18,503 nucleotides of DNA from positions 1-18,503 of the forward strand of contig CAZMMV010000029.1 of the NCBI GenBank assembly GCA_964567475.1. Direction: 5' to 3'. Positions 13,555 to 18,503 of this stretch are shown here, one piece after another. Each line of letters starts with the position of its first letter. Positions within the stretch are counted from its first letter, which is position 1. The stretch comes from CAZMMV01 sp964567475 (lineage in GTDB: Bacteria > Bacillota > Clostridia > Tissierellales > Tissierellaceae). The position numbers and the translations under genes are program-made. Under the pieces are notes generated by a model. That model was not told the origin of the DNA. It searched no databases and saw nothing but the letters and a program-made list of their open reading frames with translations.

Positions 13555-15348
13555 ATGAAATTAAAAGTCCATGATGAGAGACTTACTCTTACAAATGGGA
13601 ATTATCATTCTTTGGTAAATGCAAGAAAACCTAAGGGAATAGAAGAAAAAAGTGCCTATTTGGTTGGAACAGGTATTGCAGCACTGGCCGCAGGTTGTTT
13701 TTTAATTCGAGATGCCCATATGAATGGTGGAAAGATTACATTTTTAGAACAATTGGATATTCCAGGTGGATCCTTAGATGGAGCAGTTCGTCAAAATGCA
13801 GGATATGTGGCTCGTGGAGGACGTGAAATGGGTCATCATTTTGAAGTTTTATGGGATTTATTTAGTTCACTGCCTTCCACTGAAGATCCAGACATGACTG
13901 TATTAGATCATTTTTACTATACCAACTATGATGATCCAAACTCCAGTAATTGTCGTATTACTAAAAATCAAGGTGAACGTTATGACAATGGAAAATTTAA
14001 TTTAGGACAGGAATTATCAAAAGAATTAGCTGCCTTCGTAATGATGTCAGATGATAGTCTTCAAAATAAAACTATGGAAGATGTATTTTCAGAAGAACTT
14101 TTAAACACTGATTTTTGGACATATTGGAGAACTATGTTTGCTTTTGAAAACTGGCATAGTGCCCTGGAAATGAAGTTATATATGAATCGTTTCATACATC
14201 ATGTTGGGGGACTTCCAGATCTTTCAGCATTGCAGTTCTCACGTCATGATCAGTATACTGCATTTATAAAGCCTATGGTTAAATATTTAGAAGATCATGG
14301 AGCAAAGTTTGAATATGGTGTTACAGTAAATAACGTAGAATTTGAAATTACGGAAGATAAAAAAACTGCCAGGAAAATAATTGCAGTAGATAAAGGTGGA
14401 AAAGATATATCTATAGATTTAAATGAAAATGATTTTGTATTTATCACAAATGGTTCAATGACAGAAGGATCTGGATATGGAGATGACAATACACCAGCAG
14501 TATTTAATAAAGAGCTAGGTGGAAGTTGGAATCTGTGGAAGAATATAGCTAAACAATCAAAAGAGTTTGGTAATCCAGATAAATTCTGTGCAGATCCAGA
14601 AAAGTCTAATTGGGAATCTTGTACAGTAACTTGTCATGGCGGACGGGTACCTGAATATATTGAAAAAATCACTAAACGTTCACCATATGGTGGTCGTACT
14701 GTAACTGGTGGTATAGTTTCAGCTGTTGACTCTTCATGGTTGATGAGTTGGACTATAAATCGCCAAGAACAATACTATGGTCAACCAGAAGAAGATGTTG
14801 TAGTTTGGGTATATGGATTATTTTCTGATATTCCTGGAGATTATATTAAGAAGGCTATGAGAGATTGTACAGATAAGGAAATTACAAAAGAATGGCTATA
14901 TCACATAGGAGTACCTGTAGAAGAAATTGATGAATTAGCAGAATCTTGTACTGCAATTCCAGTTATGATGCCCTTTATAACATCTCAATTTATGCCACGT
15001 GAATTTGGAGACCGCCCATATATCTTACCAAAAAATGCAGTAAACTTTGCTTTTCTTCGACAATTTGCTGAAACATTAGATAATCCAGGTCGTGATACTG
15101 TATTTACTATTGAATACTCAGGACGTACGGCTATGGAGGCAGTCTATGCTTTAACTGGGGTGGAAAAAGGAGTACCTGAGGTATATGCTTCTAGATATGA
15201 TATAAGATATCTACTAAATGCAGGCAAAGCTTTATTAGATGGGGAAAAACCAGATATCAATTTATCACCAATGGTACAACAAATGATTGGTCAACGAATA
15301 GCAGGAACAGAAATTGAAGAGCTATTAAAAGAATATGAAATAATCTAG
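13555..15348 (+). CDS. ohyA: Oleate hydratase (FAD-dependent, OhyA family)
   Basis: A 597-residue cytosolic or membrane-peripheral enzyme that adds water across the cis-9 double bond of oleate and related fatty acids, giving 10-hydroxy acids. It detoxifies unsaturated fatty acids. The FAD-binding fold begins at VGTGIAALAAG (37-47), with FLEQ at the end of beta-2. RGGREMGHHFEVLWDL (87-102) contains catalytic Glu91, matching Glu82 of the Staphylococcus enzyme. WHSALEMKLY (200-209) contains catalytic Tyr209, matching Tyr201. GRTVTGGIVS and the C-terminal QFAETLDN and TVFTIEYSGRTAMEAVY blocks are family hallmarks. The length fits the usual 590. ATG 13555 is preferred over an upstream in-frame TTG at 13504 because AGAGGAGA stands 5 bp before it and family proteins start there. 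It is monocistronic between two terminators. Confidence 0.95.
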   Translation: MKLKVHDERLTLTNGNYHSLVNARKPKGIEEKSAYLVGTGIAALAAGCFLIRDAHMNGGKITFLEQLDIPGGSLDGAVRQNAGYVARGGREMGHHFEVLWDLFSSLPSTEDPDMTVLDHFYYTNYDDPNSSNCRITKNQGERYDNGKFNLGQELSKELAAFVMMSDDSLQNKTMEDVFSEELLNTDFWTYWRTMFAFENWHSALEMKLYMNRFIHHVGGLPDLSALQFSRHDQYTAFIKPMVKYLEDHGAKFEYGVTVNNVEFEITEDKKTARKIIAVDKGGKDISIDLNENDFVFITNGSMTEGSGYGDDNTPAVFNKELGGSWNLWKNIAKQSKEFGNPDKFCADPEKSNWESCTVTCHGGRVPEYIEKITKRSPYGGRTVTGGIVSAVDSSWLMSWTINRQEQYYGQPEEDVVVWVYGLFSDIPGDYIKKAMRDCTDKEITKEWLYHIGVPVEEIDELAESCTAIPVMMPFITSQFMPREFGDRPYILPKNAVNFAFLRQFAETLDNPGRDTVFTIEYSGRTAMEAVYALTGVEKGVPEVYASRYDIRYLLNAGKALLDGEKPDINLSPMVQQMIGQRIAGTEIEELLKEYEII

Positions 15349-15370
15349 TGATATTTGAATGTATTTATTA

Positions 15371-15410
15371 AATTAAAATCCCGAGAAAATTCAATCGGGA
15401 TTTTAATTTA
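15371..15410 (+). terminator. Terminator of ohyA
   Basis: A perfect 14-bp stem, AATTAAAATCCCGA (15371-15384) with TCGGGATTTTAATT (15395-15408), has a 10-base loop. The right arm supplies the T-rich end. It separates ohyA from the AAA+ gene that starts 30 bp later, so that gene needs a promoter in or just after this hairpin. None is obvious. Confidence 0.8.
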
Positions 15411-15440
15411 TATTTATTTAGTACTAAGGAGGAATATTTT

Positions 15441-17552
15441 ATGACAGAAGAAAATAATTATAATAAAAATTATAATCCTACCATAGAAGGAATGCAAAAC
15501 TGCTATAAAGAAGATTTAAGAAATAAAGTCTTGAAGTCATTAGAATATAAAAACAATAAAATTGAAAATAGACAAGGATTATTTTTTGAAAGATTTAGAA
15601 GGTTTGAAGAAATAAATGATAATGTTTCCTATGACTCAAAAAAAGAAAGTATTTACTATAAGAAATATAAAAAATATATAGAAGAAGAAACAATTAAAAA
15701 AGGTAAAGAAATAGAAAGAATAGAAAACTTGATCAACTATGAAAGGTTTTTTCTTCGTTGGGAAAGAAGAGTTAATAAAGATAGTATGGGTTTTGGTCAC
15801 TATGGTAGTAACTCTGCTACCAGATATAGGGTTGACTCAATAAAGCATTTGGAAAAGCAACTAGAAGAATTATTAAATACTTCTAAAGAGGCATGGGAAT
15901 TCTACTATAAACGTAAATTGCTAAAAGATATAAAAGATAATAGAAATCAAAGACTTATAAATGTACCTTATGTATCTGAGACCAGGCGAAAGGTATTAGA
16001 TTCTTTAGATCTAGGTATTCCGGTATATATAGTTGGACATTTAGGAAGTGGAAAGACTCAATTAGCAACTGAGGTAGCTTTAAATTTTACTATTCAAAAT
16101 AGAATCCAAAGTGAACTAGAAGAAAAAATGGAAGAGTGGTTTACTCTAAACCCAAAAGCTAGTGAAAATGATGCCTGGGAAAAGTTTGAGATATTTAATA
16201 GAGAAAGACGAGATTACTATGAAAATATCTTAATTAATGGACAAAAGAAAGAAATAGAATCTCTACAAGCACTTTTTATATCGGGTTCACGTAATTTAAC
16301 TTATGAAGATATGTTTGTTGAAAAGACCTTGTCCCTACAACAAAGTTTTTCTAAAGGTTCATTTTCAGATTATCTTAATATGATTATAGTGGATTTTTAC
16401 GAGTGGATGGATAAACATAAGGAACAACTATCTGAAATGACAGAAGAAGAGCAGATACAACTTAAAATCCAAATCTGGAAGAGCTTTTCTGATTTATTAG
16501 TGGCAAGAAATAGTGCCTTTGGAACAGAAATTCAAAAGAAGGAAAAGGAGATTTTAATAGCAGTAAAAGAAGGGAGGCCTGTTATAGTAGATGAATTGAA
16601 TACAATTGCCATGCAAAATTTAATTGGTTTAAATGATATATTGCAAAGTCATATAGGAAGTACTGCCTATATTACAGGTGTTGGTCCTGTTAGGATTAAA
16701 GCTGGATTTGGATTTATAGGAACAGGGAACTTATCTACTGAAATGGTAAATTATGAAGGAACAAATGAATTAAATCCAGCTTTTAAATCACGGTTTACTA
16801 TTATTGAATATAATTATGTACCTCAAAGTATTAGCGGATCTTTGGAAGTTCAAGAAAGACCAGAAGAAAATCAACTTTTTAGAATAATATTAACAGGATT
16901 AGCTAATGAAGATGGAAGTATTCATATTCCTAGTTCAACTAGGACATTAGAAGAATTATTTAGATTTGCCCAATTAAGTAGAGTAACACAAGATATATTT
17001 ATAAGTAAATGGACAAATAATCAGGATAAGGATAGTCCTGGATTTGAAGATTTAGAATTAAGAGAATCAGTATTATCTATACGTAATATTTTACATGTAT
17101 TAGACAATTGGAATCAGGGAGAGGAAAAGGACTTATCTAAAGCCCTATGGGATGGCTTTATAAGTTCAATTACTTATGCAGATGATCAAAATTATATATT
17201 GTCTCAAGCAGTGCGGTTTGGATTTTTTCCTCCAAGTGAGGGATGGAATATTGAAACAAAGACCATAGGTCAAGGTATAACAACATATGAAGAGATTCGT
17301 ACACGACCATATAAATATATTCGCTCGGAAATAGATACTTTGAGTTATTTAGATATAATTAATTTAATATTTGGTAAGGGACCTGAAATTAAGAATTTGC
17401 CAAAGGACCTATTAGACATATTCAAAGATGATATAGAGGGTCTAGAAAAGATCAGTGTAGATAAGTATCAGGAATTAGATGAAAGACTAAGCCATATGGA
17501 GCATTCAAAAAACTTACTAGAACATTTAGAAGATAATGGTGATCCTAAGTGA
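15441..17552 (+). CDS. Large MoxR-like AAA+ ATPase with extended insertions
   Basis: A 703-residue AAA+ ATPase, probably an oligomeric ring-forming chaperone or remodelling motor. Residues 1-185 are charged and helical (many Lys/Glu, coiled-coil-like around 65-110 and 130-165). Walker A is GHLGSGKT at 199-206 (Lys205, Thr206), Walker B is VIVDEL at 381-386 (Asp384, Glu385), sensor 1 is IGTGN with Asn430, and the arginine-finger motif NPAFKSRF has Arg451. SGSRNLTYEDMF at 281-292 and the DILQSHIG segment resemble MoxR/RavA proteins. Walker A to B spans about 180 residues against roughly 65 in ordinary MoxR proteins, owing to acidic helical insertions at about 217-278 and 300-375. The C-terminal 240 residues form a helical lid plus a long tail. 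The start ATG has AAGGAGG at 15426-15432. It overlaps the next gene by GTGA, so the two products are likely made together. Function is unknown. Confidence 0.85.
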   Translation: MTEENNYNKNYNPTIEGMQNCYKEDLRNKVLKSLEYKNNKIENRQGLFFERFRRFEEINDNVSYDSKKESIYYKKYKKYIEEETIKKGKEIERIENLINYERFFLRWERRVNKDSMGFGHYGSNSATRYRVDSIKHLEKQLEELLNTSKEAWEFYYKRKLLKDIKDNRNQRLINVPYVSETRRKVLDSLDLGIPVYIVGHLGSGKTQLATEVALNFTIQNRIQSELEEKMEEWFTLNPKASENDAWEKFEIFNRERRDYYENILINGQKKEIESLQALFISGSRNLTYEDMFVEKTLSLQQSFSKGSFSDYLNMIIVDFYEWMDKHKEQLSEMTEEEQIQLKIQIWKSFSDLLVARNSAFGTEIQKKEKEILIAVKEGRPVIVDELNTIAMQNLIGLNDILQSHIGSTAYITGVGPVRIKAGFGFIGTGNLSTEMVNYEGTNELNPAFKSRFTIIEYNYVPQSISGSLEVQERPEENQLFRIILTGLANEDGSIHIPSSTRTLEELFRFAQLSRVTQDIFISKWTNNQDKDSPGFEDLELRESVLSIRNILHVLDNWNQGEEKDLSKALWDGFISSITYADDQNYILSQAVRFGFFPPSEGWNIETKTIGQGITTYEEIRTRPYKYIRSEIDTLSYLDIINLIFGKGPEIKNLPKDLLDIFKDDIEGLEKISVDKYQELDERLSHMEHSKNLLEHLEDNGDPK

Positions 17553-18503
17553 GATTGAATTTATCCATAGATATAGAAGATTATAAGAAAAGAATAAATG
17601 TCTTAAGAAAAGATTTAGATAATTCAAGACAGTCTGGAGTCTTAAGTGATGATTTTCAAGAAGAATTAGATAAACTTTCACAAATAGAAGACCAACTATT
17701 AACAGAATTAGTTCCTTACTATAGGGCCTATGCTACTAATTCTAAAAAAGATTCCATAGAAGTAAATACAATAGAACAATTAGGCTCATTTAAATTTGAT
17801 AGCTTTTTACAAAGCATGTTAAGGATAAATAAAAACCTATTTATCGCAAGTGGAATAAACAACAAAGTTCAATTTTTTTATTTGGAAGGATTTGATGATT
17901 CTAATCTTAATAAAATAAAAATAGAATGGGGCCCCCCTATAAAAGAAATAAAAGAAAATATTTCTTTTATTTACAAGTTGAACAATGAAGAAATTTTGCT
18001 TTTAGGTGTAAAGGGAGCAAGCTACATTATATCCATAAATGCTGTAAATAAATTGCCAGATTTAAAGGAAGAAATCAAAGTTAAAACTATTAGAAAAGAT
18101 TATGATTTAAGAGGGTTTGGAAGAGTTTTAGAAATTAGAGATAATTTATTTGTAGTAGAAGATAAAGCTGATAGATTAACATTATTTGAAATTAGAAAAG
18201 AAGATAATGAATTTCGTATAATTGTATATAGAGATATATATTGTACTATTGCAAATATAACTGATATGCAAAAGATATGTGAAGATAATTTTTCAGTAGG
18301 AACAAAGGAGGGTATAGTATATTTCATAAGATATATAAATGGTCAATTTGAATTTCTAGGAGAAGTATTTGTTTTCGATGACAGGGTGAGAAAACTAGGA
18401 TATCTTGAGGATAAAAACGGGGAATATAGTTCAGTAATAGTCATGGGAGATAATGGACAATGCAAAATATCTTCTTTAAAAGAAGATATAGAAACAGAAG
18501 GAA
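17549..18503 (+). CDS. Uncharacterised coiled-coil and beta-repeat protein (partial, runs off window)
   Basis: Open from GTG 17549 to the window end (318 codons seen, no stop). The GTG overlaps the ATPase TGA by the 4 bases GTGA, and a GGTGAT at 17538-17543 can serve as ribosome binding site, so coupling is strong. Residues 7-57 are a Lys/Glu-rich probable coiled coil (DYKKRINVLRKDLD, DFQEELDKLSQIEDQL). From about 78 on, the sequence is beta-rich with recurring blade-like segments: NLFIASGINNKVQFFYL, EEILLLGVKGASYIISI, NLFVVEDKADRLTLFEI, NFSVGTKEGIVYFIRYI and SSVIVMGDNGQCKISSL. Their spacing of about 45-50 residues suggests a WD40/beta-propeller-like fold, which is inference. There is no signal peptide or membrane segment. 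No family was recognised. Its role may be a substrate-recognition or sensor partner of the AAA+ ATPase. Confidence 0.75.
   Translation, partial: MRLNLSIDIEDYKKRINVLRKDLDNSRQSGVLSDDFQEELDKLSQIEDQLLTELVPYYRAYATNSKKDSIEVNTIEQLGSFKFDSFLQSMLRINKNLFIASGINNKVQFFYLEGFDDSNLNKIKIEWGPPIKEIKENISFIYKLNNEEILLLGVKGASYIISINAVNKLPDLKEEIKVKTIRKDYDLRGFGRVLEIRDNLFVVEDKADRLTLFEIRKEDNEFRIIVYRDIYCTIANITDMQKICEDNFSVGTKEGIVYFIRYINGQFEFLGEVFVFDDRVRKLGYLEDKNGEYSSVIVMGDNGQCKISSLKEDIETEG

Noticed and set aside
14295..14489. 64-codon minus-strand open frame in ohyA
   Set aside because: Antisense shadow of a strongly conserved enzyme.
18100..18327. 75-codon minus-strand open frame near the window end
   Set aside because: It lies inside the plus-strand coiled-coil/beta-repeat gene, which has better coding character and a coupled start.

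Overview
The window is strongly AT-rich, with AGGAGG-type ribosome binding sites, short intergenic spaces and many U-tailed hairpins. It carries enzymes typical of strict anaerobes (2-oxoacid:ferredoxin oxidoreductase, a double-cubane-type protein with its ATP-dependent activase, a NADPH-dependent alcohol dehydrogenase) and a Spo0E-like sporulation phosphatase. This points to a spore-forming member of the Clostridia/Tissierellia (Firmicutes). I cannot name a genus from sequence alone. No rRNA, tRNA, CRISPR array, insertion sequence or phage gene was seen.

Layout. After the tail of an upstream operon (terminator at 5-52), 312-1896 holds a two-gene operon: a radical SAM/SPASM enzyme of the NirJ/AhbC tetrapyrrole type and a small membrane protein resembling an ECF-transporter S component. 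A large-subunit catalase (2030-4093, minus) converges on it. Next come korA-korB (4388-6909), then a divergent pair of a 54-aa Spo0E-like phosphatase (minus) and an XRE-type repressor (plus). That pair is separated by an 11-bp-arm palindrome and bounded by two related hairpins. From 7777 to 9052 lies ohr with the wreck of its ohrR/marR regulator in front and a gutted nitroreductase behind. An iron-type alcohol dehydrogenase (9081-10244) converges on a minus-strand activase/double-cubane protein pair (12408-10375). A 1.1-kb decayed zone with a broken DUF4367-like gene follows. The window ends with oleate hydratase (13555-15348), then a large MoxR-like AAA+ ATPase overlapping by 4 bp a coiled-coil/beta-rich protein that runs off the end.

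How the genes may work together. Catalase, Ohr and oleate hydratase form a peroxide and fatty-acid stress layer around oxygen-sensitive iron-sulfur enzymes (KorAB, the double-cubane pair, the radical SAM enzyme). The radical SAM/ECF pair may handle a tetrapyrrole or other cofactor. The Spo0E/repressor pair looks like a self-contained switch on sporulation phosphorelay output. The terminal AAA+ operon is the least explained part and the best candidate for an undescribed system.

Anomalies worth a second look: the catalase lacks the normally invariant distal-pocket Asn and several other consensus residues; KorB has Gln at an expected cluster-Cys position; several genes survive only as fragments, and two of them keep both ends but have lost the middle; and a pair of related hairpins brackets the Spo0E/XRE cassette.
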